A DNA stretch of 14,812 nt from Sedimentisphaerales bacterium (GTDB lineage: Bacteria > Planctomycetota > Phycisphaerae > Sedimentisphaerales > SG8-4), in NCBI GenBank assembly GCA_016928975.1, contig JAFGJR010000021.1, positions 1 through 14,812 on the forward strand. The letters run 5' to 3'. Of this stretch, positions 6,150-13,229 are shown piece after piece; the stretch's first letter is position 1; every line of letters starts with the position of its first letter. Below the pieces are notes generated by a model. The model did no database searches and was not told where the DNA came from. It saw nothing but the letters and a program-made list of their open reading frames with translations. Position numbers and translations under genes: made by a program.

Positions 6150-8597
6150 TCACTTCTTGCGTGTCATGCCGTCTCCCAGCAGGGGAAGGACGTGGGTCGC
6201 CTCCGTACGGCCGTAGTTGAAGACTGTGAAACCTCCCGTCTTCGATTGGCGGGTGAGGTCGATCTGTTCAATCAACTTGCAGACATCCGTGGGGTCGCTC
6301 CAGGTGCTCAGGCCGATCCCAGGATAGCAGGGAACCCTGCCGGCCCATGCAAGCTGCTGCTGAATCATGTGCCGAAAATGACTGCCGGAGGCCGTGTAGT
6401 CCATGGGACAGACGAAGTCGAGATACCCTTGCCGGCACCAGAGTCTCCAGTCCTGCCCTACGGAGTCACGATCGGCCGACCAGTTCGGAAAGACCGCCGC
6501 TGAAACCTTGATCCCCGGTCGAGTCTGTCTTGCTCGCTCGGCTACCGCAGCCACGACGGTGGTGATTTGTTGGCGGCGAAAGTCCAGCCACTTCGCGGCC
6601 AGGTCATCGTCGCTTCGCACCTCTGCCGGCCAGTTGTTGACTTTCCTTCCAACGGCCGCCTCAAACCTCGTCCGGCATCCGGGGCAAAAACAGCCCTCGC
6701 TATCCGGGTAACGGATATAGTCGAAGTGCAAACCGTCCACAGCGTATTTCCGCGCGATTTCCAGCATGGATTCAATCTCAAGGCCCTGGTTCTCGGGGTG
6801 CGAAGGACACAACCATCGGTCATTCGACGAGCCGTCGTAGTTCACCTGAGTCCGACCCTCAGCCCTTCTCTGAGCGACGAACGCTTTGTCGGTGGCCCAA
6901 CCCATATTGTAATTGACTTTCCAGATGTGACATTGGACGCCGTACTTCTTGCACGCCGCCAGACAACGCTCGATTTGATCGCCCCTCTCTTTCACTGTGT
7001 CCGACACAGGCAGTACATCGCTCCTATAGAAAGCGACGCCGCCCCACAGCATATTCGGCAACACCGCGGTGAAGCCGTTGTCGGCCAGACACTTGATGGC
7101 TTGGTCCCAATCCATGCCGTCCACTCCGAAGGCACTATGGCACCAGAAGGCCCGGTGTTCTCCAGTGGAAGGGGTCTGAGCCAGGCAGTAGGCTCGGATC
7201 ATGGATTGCTGCGCTTCCTCGGCGGCTGTGATGGCCTTGGAGAACTGGCTCTCAGACAATAAGGCCAACCCCTCTCTACGCCGTTTGTTCGCGGATTGCA
7301 GAGCCGCTAGCGCATCGCTCGGTGAAGAGGCAAGCTCCTGAATGCTCCGGTATGCGGCGTCATAGTCCTGATAGGGACCCAAGCGGCCGACACGGCCGAT
7401 CGCTCCGCTGGCGGCGTCACGCCAGAGTTCCGGGACCAGACGGCCGACCATAGCCAGCAAGAGGCGCAACTTGTTGGCCTGGTCGTCCGGGGTCAGAACA
7501 TGCGTCAAGCAGATGCAGTTGTCGCTGACAACGACGGCGGGCATGCCGGTTGACTGCCCGTCGTCTGTATACCACCACGCCGCTACATGGCTTCTTCCTT
7601 CGACGGGTGACATGTCGTTTATGTTCCACGAGCTCTGCCCAGTGACCGGCGGCATTCCCTCAAGCGAGTTGTCGGATGGCCGGATCGAGGAGAAATAGCC
7701 CGCGTACTTCTGAGGAACGTGCCCACCGTTGCGAATGCCTGCCGTCGGTTCCAGATCCCTCGGGAGCCGGTAGCAGGCGAGGAGCTTGCCGCCGTCTGTG
7801 AGGAATTCGGCGATCCCGTCAACCGCCGTGTCCGACATCTTCGGATTATGAGGGAGGATAACGAGCTTTGTGCTCTTGAGTCTCTTTGCAGTGACGTCGG
7901 CGTCACTCACAATTAACGAGGAAAGACCTGCGCGGTCGAGGGATTGTGCCATGACATCTGTGTACTGCCTCACCGCCTCAAGCTCCCCAGGGGCGCTGTC
8001 GGCTACTGAGTCGTTCCGAACGATGGCGATCTCTTCGCCTTTGCCAAACAGGCCGATCGCGGCAATGTAGAACTCTGTGTCCACATCCTGGCCGCGCCAG
8101 GCGGAGATGCGCAAAGTATCAGCTTTGGCCCATCCGTCAGGATGACCCTCCACGGCCATGTCTTTCTTGTGGATCTGAATCGGTGTCCACGTGGTCGTGG
8201 AGGAGGCATCGAAGCTGCCCCGGTACCACCCCTCGCCGCTGTGCAGGTAGATACTGAAACTGGCTACGGGTGTTGCATCGGGGCAGTAGAAGAGAAACTG
8301 GATGCCCGCACGCCAGGCAAGATCCAGCGACAGACGCCGATCCCAGGAAGCGCGGTCAACTCTGGTGCCCTGGAAGCGGCACGGCATTCTCAGGGCTTTC
8401 CGGCCGCCGACGTCCGCGACGGAGACAGACTCCGTTCGTCCCATTGGCTCCCAGAGTGTCTGGGCCGTCGGCTGAGAATAGGACAGGTCATCCACCACCT
8501 CGTAGGTCGTCGTGGGAATTGGGGGTAGTTCCTCGCCAATGACGGACGACGAAAGGGCCCACGTGACGATCACGACTGTCACAACTCGAGCAGACAT
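6150..8597 (-). CDS. Secreted GHL10 (DUF187-type) glycoside-hydrolase-like multidomain protein
   Basis: 815 residues from ATG 8597, chosen because GGGGAG (8605-8610) lies 7 nt upstream and the N-terminus then becomes a signal peptide (SARVVTVVIVTWALSSSVIG). Domains judged by eye: a beta-sandwich, carbohydrate-binding-like region at 30-185; a Rossmann-like region at 190-290 that resembles the glutamine-amidotransferase-like module of some glycosidases (LVILPHNPKMSD, then FLTDGGKLLACY); a helical linker at about 405-470; and a C-terminal TIM barrel from about 485. The barrel carries the GHL10 hallmark DGLHFDYIRYPDSEG (621-635), directly followed by CFCPGC (636-641), a likely metal knuckle, then FVCPMDYTASG (728-738). 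The Asp and Glu residues in these strands are candidate catalytic groups. Substrate unknown; cell-surface polysaccharide processing is the usual guess. It is encoded alone. Confidence 0.86.
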   Translation of the reverse strand: MSARVVTVVIVTWALSSSVIGEELPPIPTTTYEVVDDLSYSQPTAQTLWEPMGRTESVSVADVGGRKALRMPCRFQGTRVDRASWDRRLSLDLAWRAGIQFLFYCPDATPVASFSIYLHSGEGWYRGSFDASSTTTWTPIQIHKKDMAVEGHPDGWAKADTLRISAWRGQDVDTEFYIAAIGLFGKGEEIAIVRNDSVADSAPGELEAVRQYTDVMAQSLDRAGLSSLIVSDADVTAKRLKSTKLVILPHNPKMSDTAVDGIAEFLTDGGKLLACYRLPRDLEPTAGIRNGGHVPQKYAGYFSSIRPSDNSLEGMPPVTGQSSWNINDMSPVEGRSHVAAWWYTDDGQSTGMPAVVVSDNCICLTHVLTPDDQANKLRLLLAMVGRLVPELWRDAASGAIGRVGRLGPYQDYDAAYRSIQELASSPSDALAALQSANKRRREGLALLSESQFSKAITAAEEAQQSMIRAYCLAQTPSTGEHRAFWCHSAFGVDGMDWDQAIKCLADNGFTAVLPNMLWGGVAFYRSDVLPVSDTVKERGDQIERCLAACKKYGVQCHIWKVNYNMGWATDKAFVAQRRAEGRTQVNYDGSSNDRWLCPSHPENQGLEIESMLEIARKYAVDGLHFDYIRYPDSEGCFCPGCRTRFEAAVGRKVNNWPAEVRSDDDLAAKWLDFRRQQITTVVAAVAERARQTRPGIKVSAAVFPNWSADRDSVGQDWRLWCRQGYLDFVCPMDYTASGSHFRHMIQQQLAWAGRVPCYPGIGLSTWSDPTDVCKLIEQIDLTRQSKTGGFTVFNYGRTEATHVLPLLGDGMTRKK

Positions 8598-9000
8598 GAC
8601 GTGTCTCCCCAATCGAGTATCACCTGTTCCCAGTCTTGATCGCTGGATTCGCCTGAACAGCGGGCGAGAGGGCCCATGCTCCACATGGCAAGTGCGTCCT
8701 GCGATCCGGTCGATCGTAGTCTATCGCCTGGACGGGGAAATCGCCATGCATATGGAGACTGATTCATTGAAATCATAGTCGCTTGGATGAGCTATCAAGC
8801 GGCCACCGAGGCATTCCATGATCTCCCGCTCACGCAACGGGGCGGTCCTGGAGAACCCATACGGAGTGAGCAAAGCCCGATGCGCCAGACATTGCGCCGG
8901 TGCATGGGAATCGTCGGCTCCTGGTCAAGCTGGCGAACGTTAGCGGGACTGCCCGCTCAGTTTCATCCTTGCGACCCGCCTCTATCGTCAGACGAGCACT
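8598..9000. other. Intergenic region without a supported gene
   Basis: This 403-bp gap lies between two minus-strand genes. Apart from the GHL10 ribosome site I see only a weak hairpin, GCGGG-ACTG-CCCGC (8943-8956), without a U-tract on either side. It lies just past the end of the pentad-repeat gene. Plus-strand frames here have no ribosome site or recognisable product. Confidence 0.5.
8605..8610 (-). promoter_or_regulatory. Ribosome binding site fixing the GHL10 start
   Basis: Minus-strand GGGGAG with 7 nt to ATG 8597. The longer in-frame start at 8684 has no ribosome site and would bury the signal peptide behind 29 residues. Confidence 0.65.
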
Positions 9001-9534
9001 CTACCGTGAGGTGCTCTGCGAAGAGAAGGCTATCGGCGTGAAACTCGACGACGTGAATTTCACAGGTGAGAAGCCGGACGCAGCGAAGGTCACTCCTGTG
9101 GATTTGGGCGATGTGAAGGTCACACGAGAGAAGCCCGTTGCCATGAAATTCACTCGCGAGGAGCTTGACGGCGTGAAGGTCACCGATGTGGGGCCGGACT
9201 TGGCGAAGTTCACCGGCGTGTACGTCACCGGGGTGAAACTCCCTGCCTTGACTGTCGTCGTGGAAGTCGCTGCCCGGGAGGTTGCCGTTCTCGAACCTGG
9301 CTCCACGTAAGTGGATGCCACGGAGCCACCCATCGGCCAGTAGAAGACGGCATCCGAGTCGGTCGTTGCGGGACTGTCTGTCGTGGAATCGGTCGTAGAG
9401 GAACTTTTGACTGTGGAACTTGTCGAAGTAGTGCTCTTCGATGTGCTGCCACTACCGAACGGAGGACCTGCTTGGCCCCGCGCGATACCGAGTCCGAACA
9501 TCAACAGCAGAAAGGCAATTGCTGCACATCTCAT
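9001..9534 (-). CDS. Secreted Ser/Thr-rich protein with C-terminal pentapeptide-type repeats
   Basis: 177 residues. ATG 9534 is preceded by GGAGGAG (9542-9548) with 7 nt spacing and, further up, a good promoter. Residues 1-20 (MRCAAIAFLLLMFGLGIARG) are a signal peptide. Residues 27-58 are a Ser/Thr-rich linker; 60-66 read SDAVFYW. From 97 to 176 the chain consists of 16 consecutive pentads, 12 with Phe or Tyr in the fourth place (for example PVTYT, PVNFA, SVTFT, RVNFM, RVTFT, GVTFA, PVKFT). Set on the aromatic centre, the V-[TNK]-F-[TASM] pattern matches the pentapeptide-repeat family, which forms a four-sided right-handed beta-helix. Strong and weak pentads mostly alternate, giving a 10-residue period. 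The product is probably extracellular or surface-exposed; role unknown. No close relative is recognised. Confidence 0.75.
   Translation of the reverse strand: MRCAAIAFLLLMFGLGIARGQAGPPFGSGSTSKSTTSTSSTVKSSSTTDSTTDSPATTDSDAVFYWPMGGSVASTYVEPGSRTATSRAATSTTTVKAGSFTPVTYTPVNFAKSGPTSVTFTPSSSSRVNFMATGFSRVTFTSPKSTGVTFAASGFSPVKFTSSSFTPIAFSSQSTSR
9007..9246. repeat. 15/30-bp tandem degenerate array with palindromic cores
   Basis: Plus-strand cores of the form [GA][TC]GAANNTCAC start exactly every 30 bp at 9053, 9083, 9113, 9143, 9173 and 9203, with decayed units at 9038 and 9233. Half-register units (GAGAAG, GTGGAT, GTGTAC and similar) sit midway, giving a 15-bp period. The core is near-palindromic, so it encodes V-x-F-T on both strands. 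It underlies the pentad repeats of the minus-strand gene. Confidence 0.85.
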
Positions 9535-9541
9535 CCGACCA

Positions 9542-9548
9542 CTCCTCC
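9542..9548 (-). promoter_or_regulatory. Ribosome binding site of the pentad-repeat gene
   Basis: GGAGGAG, 7 nt before ATG 9534. It settles the start against a long in-frame extension reaching back to 9972, which has no comparable site. Confidence 0.7.
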
Positions 9549-9624
9549 AATTTCGTTTGCACAGTCCCCCCATGCCTTGACCCCATACAACATCCCGAGG
9601 CCAATACCACCGCAAACAGCAATC

Positions 9625-9653
9625 ATTATAAAGCCGGGCGGCGAGAAATGCAA
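9625..9653 (-). promoter_or_regulatory. Sigma70-type promoter of the pentad-repeat gene
   Basis: Minus-strand TTGCAT (9653-9648), a 17-bp spacer, and a consensus TATAAT (9630-9625). The predicted start is near 9618, leaving a leader of about 84 nt before ATG 9534. Confidence 0.6.
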
Positions 9654-9742
9654 GCGAAAAATCACCTCTATGGCGTGGCAGCACGGCGGAATCCTCGAAG
9701 CGGCCCCGTGGCAGGCAAAGGCTGACTGTCCCTGGCAACTGG

Positions 9743-9759
9743 TTTTTTTCACAAAAAAA
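9743..9759. repeat. T7-CAC-A7 inverted repeat
   Basis: Seven Ts, CAC and seven As form an AT-only dyad flanked on both sides by the direct repeat ACTGG (9738-9742 and 9759-9763). It lies about 90 bp upstream of the promoter of the pentad-repeat gene. It might bend DNA or bind a regulator; no function can be assigned. Confidence 0.45.
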
Positions 9760-9820
9760 CTGGCGATTTCGGGTTGCTTTTGCCGATACCACCAATGAAA
9801 ACCGTTTCATCTTTTTCTCC

Positions 9821-9852
9821 GGCGTCGTTGCGTGAACGACGCCTCTTTTTTT
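9821..9852 (+). terminator. Strong rho-independent terminator, plus strand
   Basis: A perfect 9-bp stem, GGCGTCGTT (9821-9829) and AACGACGCC (9835-9843), with a 5-nt loop is followed by TC and seven Ts. The T-run exists only in the plus orientation; on the minus strand the stem is followed by GGAGAAAAAGATG. No supported plus-strand gene lies upstream. Confidence 0.75.
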
Positions 9853-10030
9853 CACCCCGGTTTCATCGTCCGTGAGGAAGCAGTCTGCCATGAGTTGAGT
9901 CGGCTCGCAGATCTTATCGGGCGTGCGATGAGCCAGGGCCCCTCCGCTCGGACAAGCGGTGTGCGCCCCCACGATCGGTCGGCTCGTTCAGGCCCATGTC
10001 CATTTCCATGGTGTGGAAGGCCGCGCGCTG

Positions 10031-11395
10031 CTATTCCCCGGAGGGCGGCAGTGGAGATGGGTCGGTACCGCCGACATTTGGATCGGCCTGGAGGATCTGC
10101 CAGGCAAATGCGGGGTACTGTGGCTCGTGCCACTCGGGCAGGAGCACCCAGTAGTCGCCGGAATCCAGTCTGGGGGAGAAGTCCCATCCAGCCTGCGTGA
10201 ATGTGGATGCTGTGTGCAACCGATCCGTGGGCAGGCCCGTTCCACCGGCGCTATGGGTCACGCCGCTGGTCTGCGTATCCCAGAAGCAGCCGTCGATGGT
10301 GCAGTCTGGCTTGTTGAAGCCGACCAGCCCGCCTGTGTTCGCATCCCCGATGACCCGGCCGGTGCTGTAACAATTGTAGATCACGCCGGGGAATCTACCG
10401 ACGCTGCAGTCACACGATGCTTCGTTCCCACCGACGAGCCCGCCGACCAGGGAATCGCCATTTACGGACGTCGTGGAATAACAATTCTGTATGGTGGCCC
10501 CCTCGTTGCAGCCGATCAGTCCGCCGACCATGGAACCGCCATTTACGGACGTCATGGAATAACAATTCTGTATGGTGGCTCCCTCGTTGCGGCCGACCAG
10601 CCCCGCGGTGTCCAGCGATCCCGCGGCGAATCCGTTTGCAGAGGACCACTGTATGACGGCCAGGGTACATGCGCCGGCCAGGCCTCCGACCCGGCTGGTC
10701 CCCACGACATTCGCGTCCGCTGCACAGTCGCGTATCTCGGCGTCCCAGCCGCAGAGCCCTACAAGGCCGCCGACGGAGTAGTGGCCTCGCACCTTCGCCT
10801 GCGCCGTGCTCCCCACAAGAGTGGCATAGCTCCAGCCGACCAGTCCGCCCACCGCCATATTGCCGGATACCCGGCCCCCTTCCACGTGACATCCAGTCAC
10901 TCGGCCGGTGCCCAGGTGTCCGACCATGCCGCCGACGGATATGCCAGTGACCCCCTCGACGTTGGGGTCGACCAGACGTAGATCGCGGACACCCCCGTCG
11001 ATCGCACGAATATGTCCGAACAGCCCGACTCTGTCACGGTCGGGGCAAATGCAGGTGAAATGCAGAATTCTCTTGCCGGCCCCATCGAAAGTCCCTCGGA
11101 AGGGGATCGACGCGTCACCGATCATGCAGATGGTGTCCCGAGGGACCTCAGCCATATCGATATCCGCCGTCAGTCTGAAGTGGCCGCCCCAGTCGTTCGC
11201 ATCCGCGGCCAGCGCGAGCAGGTCGTTTACCGTGCTGATAAGGTACGGATCATCCCGTGAACCGCTGCCGCCGCTGTATTGCGTTTGGCTCGCCGAAGCC
11301 GTGACAATGAGCAGAAGCGACACAATCGGGCTGACTTTCTGCCGGGAGTGCCCAGGCCGCCTGCCGCTGGTCGTGTTGAGCAAGGAGTTCATCAC
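10031..11395 (-). CDS. Secreted GLUG-repeat protein
   Basis: 454 residues from GTG 11395; an ATG follows at once at 11392. GAAAGG (11404-11409) is 8 nt before the GTG. A signal peptide (VSPIVSLLLIVTASA, 21-35) precedes QYSGGSGSRDDPYLIST (39-55), an opening typical of planctomycete GLUG proteins. Residues 70-130 form a beta-helix cap (FRLTADIDM, then FRGTFDGAGKRI, then GLFGHI). GLUG units follow: VGGMVGHL (154-161), VGGLVGW (182-188), VGGLVGLC (208-215), VGGLAGAC (236-243), TAGLVGRN (263-270), VGGLIGCN (290-297), VGGLVGGN (317-324), TGGLVGFN (354-361). FWDTQTSG (371-378) and the C-terminal PAFAWQ (428-433) are also typical. These proteins are extracellular and possibly adhesive; precise role unknown. 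Two units arose by recent duplication. A long open plus-strand frame here is a shadow of the repeats. Confidence 0.85.
   Translation of the reverse strand: MMNSLLNTTSGRRPGHSRQKVSPIVSLLLIVTASASQTQYSGGSGSRDDPYLISTVNDLLALAADANDWGGHFRLTADIDMAEVPRDTICMIGDASIPFRGTFDGAGKRILHFTCICPDRDRVGLFGHIRAIDGGVRDLRLVDPNVEGVTGISVGGMVGHLGTGRVTGCHVEGGRVSGNMAVGGLVGWSYATLVGSTAQAKVRGHYSVGGLVGLCGWDAEIRDCAADANVVGTSRVGGLAGACTLAVIQWSSANGFAAGSLDTAGLVGRNEGATIQNCYSMTSVNGGSMVGGLIGCNEGATIQNCYSTTSVNGDSLVGGLVGGNEASCDCSVGRFPGVIYNCYSTGRVIGDANTGGLVGFNKPDCTIDGCFWDTQTSGVTHSAGGTGLPTDRLHTASTFTQAGWDFSPRLDSGDYWVLLPEWHEPQYPAFAWQILQADPNVGGTDPSPLPPSGE
10433..10594. repeat. 81-bp tandem duplication inside the GLUG gene
   Basis: Two copies, about 10433-10513 and 10514-10594, lie 81 bp apart; ATTTACGGACGTC starts at 10460 and again at 10541. 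They differ at only a few bases and encode 27-residue units containing EGATIQNCYS and TSVNG. The other GLUG units are far more diverged, so this copy is recent. Confidence 0.8.
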
Positions 11396-11497
11396 CGTGG
11401 CCGCCTTTCACGCGCATACGTGCACACACAAACTCTGAAGGCATCCAGCCGAACCGACCGCTTCCATGCATGGCGCCTTGGCGCCCTACTTGTCGCA

Positions 11498-11526
11498 ATT
11501 GTACCGTCCGGACCGTTGTTTGTCTA
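11498..11526 (-). promoter_or_regulatory. Probable promoter of the GLUG gene
   Basis: Minus-strand TAGACA (11526-11521), 17 bp, TACAAT (11503-11498), each one base off consensus. Transcription from near 11491 would give a leader of about 96 nt. That leader contains a perfect 6-bp stem, GGCGCC with a 2-nt centre (11472-11485). Confidence 0.5.
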
Positions 11527-11744
11527 TACCTTCTCGGGCTCGTCGGTCTGGACAACGTGCGAAAATCTCTGAAAAAGGACGGAATCGTAATCAAACGGTA
11601 ACATAGCGGCGGCACAGTATGTCCATGCGAAACCGAGGTTCCACCCTATCGTCGATCGGGTCCGTGGAAGTGGGGAGCTTGCAAAAGGACCGCGATTTTC
11701 GTAGGGTATTTGACGCAATGATTTCCCGCACTGCGCGTCTATAG

Positions 11745-11753
11745 TGGTATAAT
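11745..11753 (+). promoter_or_regulatory. Extended -10 promoter of the MacAB-type operon
   Basis: TGGTATAAT matches the extended -10 consensus exactly. No good -35 lies 17 bp upstream; a TTGACG at 11710-11715 is too far away (32 bp). The start would be near 11760, about 50 nt before the adaptor gene. Confidence 0.55.
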
Positions 11754-11810
11754 GCCGAAATGCCCGAGAGGTCGTGGACAGCGTACATATAGGATAGGAA
11801 GGGCTTGAGA

Positions 11811-13229
11811 GTGAGAAAATTTCGCATACTGATGATTGTTGGTGTCATGGCTGCCGTCACCGTTGGCGTCGTGGGCTCGGCCGGCGTCTTCTTCATCAAG
11901 ATGCGGATCCGCGCCGCATTGAAACCGACTATCGTCCGGGTCGAAGAGGTCCAGCCGGGGGAGCTGATCGAGTTCGTCAGCGCACCGGGCGAAACGGAAC
12001 CGAAGAGCAAGGTGGAGATCAGCGCCAAGACCTCCGGCCGAGTCGAGGTTCTGCCCTACGACGTGGGCGACAGAGTGACCAAGGGCGACCCGAACGCCGA
12101 TCCACCCATCCCGGCGTCCATCCTTGTTCGTCTGGACTCCAAGGACCTGGAGAGCCAGCTTCTGTCGGCCCAGGCTCGCCGCGAGGCGCAGGCGGCCCAG
12201 ATCGAGGTGGAGAGGGCCAGAATCGCCGGCCAGAAGGCCAACCTTCTCGGACTTATCGCCTCCTATGAACAGGCGAAGACGGACCTGGAGCGTCAGAGAG
12301 TGCTCGTTGCCAAGCAGGACGTCGCCCAGGTGACATTCGAGCAGGCGAAACTGAAGGTTGAGGATCTCGATGCGCAGTGCGAGGGGGCCAAGCACAGCCT
12401 GCAGGCAGCCGAGCTGAATCTGCTGGTGTTGCAGCACAATCTCGAGGCGGCGGACGCCGGCATTGCCCAGGCCAAGGAATCTCTCAACTACACTACCATT
12501 CTCTCGCCCATCGACGGGGTCGTCACGCGAGTCAACGCCAAGGTCGGGGAGATGGTCGTGACAGGCATGATGAACAACCCCGGCACCAAAATCCTTGAGG
12601 TCGGCGACCTGTCCCAGATGCTCGTCGTGGCTCAGGTGGATGAGGCCGACGTGGGCAAGCTGGAGATCGGCCAGAAGGCCAGAGTGTTCATCGACGCCTA
12701 CCCGAATTGCGAGTTTGCCGGGAAGGTATACAAGCTCGCGTTGGCCAATGACCTGTCGCGGCAAGGGACGAAATACTATCGGACGGAGATCCTGCTGGAT
12801 TCGACGAGCCAGCAACTGCATTCCGGCCTGACCGCGAATGTCGACATCGAGACACACACGCACAAGGAGATCCTGGCAGTGCCCTCGCAGGCGGTCATGA
12901 CGCGTGAGATTGAGAGCCTGCCGCTCGACATTCGGGACAACTCGCCCAACGTGGACAAGTCGAAGACGTTTGCGACGGTCCTGTTTCGCTACGTCAACGG
13001 CAAGGCGCTCATTACGCCCGTGAAGATCGGTCCCAGCAACCTGACTCATACGATCATCGAAGCCGGCGTGGAAGAGGCGGAGAAGGTTGTCGTCGGACCG
13101 TACAAGGAGTTGGAGAAGCTCAAGCATGATCAGGCCCTCAAGGATGAGCGTGAGGCTAAGGCGGAGCAGGATGCCAAGAAGAAGGGTGCCAAAGACACCA
13201 ACGACGTGAACGATGCAAACAAAGTCTGA
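11811..13229 (+). CDS. HlyD/MacA-family periplasmic adaptor of an ABC exporter
   Basis: 472 residues from GTG 11811, preceded by GGAAGGG (11797-11803) at 7 nt. A TTG at 11805 is possible but lies too close to that site. Residues 4-29 are a membrane anchor. A lipoyl-like half-motif (about 64-108) is followed by a long alpha-hairpin coiled coil (110-222), then the second lipoyl half with the family signature LSPIDGVVTRVNAKVGEMV (231-249). A beta-barrel domain (265-346) and membrane-proximal domain (350-430) follow. The C-terminal 40 residues are a highly charged tail ending in [11 protein letters not shown]. Adaptors of this type link an inner-membrane MacB-like transporter to an outer-membrane channel. 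An insert NADPPIPASIL (95-105) lies in the first lipoyl half. The gene overlaps the ATPase gene by 17 bp, indicating one operon. Substrate unknown. Confidence 0.9.
   Translation: MRKFRILMIVGVMAAVTVGVVGSAGVFFIKMRIRAALKPTIVRVEEVQPGELIEFVSAPGETEPKSKVEISAKTSGRVEVLPYDVGDRVTKGDPNADPPIPASILVRLDSKDLESQLLSAQARREAQAAQIEVERARIAGQKANLLGLIASYEQAKTDLERQRVLVAKQDVAQVTFEQAKLKVEDLDAQCEGAKHSLQAAELNLLVLQHNLEAADAGIAQAKESLNYTTILSPIDGVVTRVNAKVGEMVVTGMMNNPGTKILEVGDLSQMLVVAQVDEADVGKLEIGQKARVFIDAYPNCEFAGKVYKLALANDLSRQGTKYYRTEILLDSTSQQLHSGLTANVDIETHTHKEILAVPSQAVMTREIESLPLDIRDNSPNVDKSKTFATVLFRYVNGKALITPVKIGPSNLTHTIIEAGVEEAEKVVVGPYKELEKLKHDQALKDEREAKAEQDAKKKGAKDTNDVNDANKV

Larger units (their letters stand above)
9535..10030. 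other. Intergenic region with promoter, AT dyad and orphan terminator
   Basis: This 496-bp gap lies between the pentad-repeat and GLUG genes. Its content is the ribosome site and promoter of the pentad gene, the T7-CAC-A7 dyad, and the plus-strand terminator at 9821-9852. The minus strand stays open through most of it in the pentad-gene frame, but without domain, ribosome site or sensible start. No minus-strand terminator for the GLUG gene was found. Confidence 0.5.
11396..11810. other. Divergent intergenic region between the GLUG gene and the export operon
   Basis: This 415-bp gap carries the minus-strand promoter (11498-11526), palindromes CCATGCATGG (11464-11473) and GGCGCC-TT-GGCGCC (11472-11485), and the plus-strand extended -10 (11745-11753). 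No supported ORF or RNA gene was found. Confidence 0.5.

Noticed and set aside
9053..9213. CRISPR-like or regulator-binding array from the 30-bp spaced palindromes
   Set aside because: The units are contiguous, degenerate and in phase with a well-supported coding frame, with no unique spacers; repeat coding explains them.
9531..9626. 31-codon ORF with GG and GxxxG motifs, overlapping the pentad-gene start as ATGA; bacteriocin-like at first sight
   Set aside because: Its ATG overlaps the consensus TATAAT and would lie upstream of the predicted transcription start; it has no ribosome site.
9535..9972. N-terminal extension of the pentad-repeat gene
   Set aside because: It would place 146 residues without domain content before a clear signal peptide, ribosome site and promoter; the frame also runs through the terminator hairpin.
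9959..10981. Plus-strand open frame of 340 codons
   Set aside because: It is the complement of the GLUG-repeat gene, whose minus-strand motifs are unmistakable. Openness is a by-product of the Gly/Val-rich repeats.
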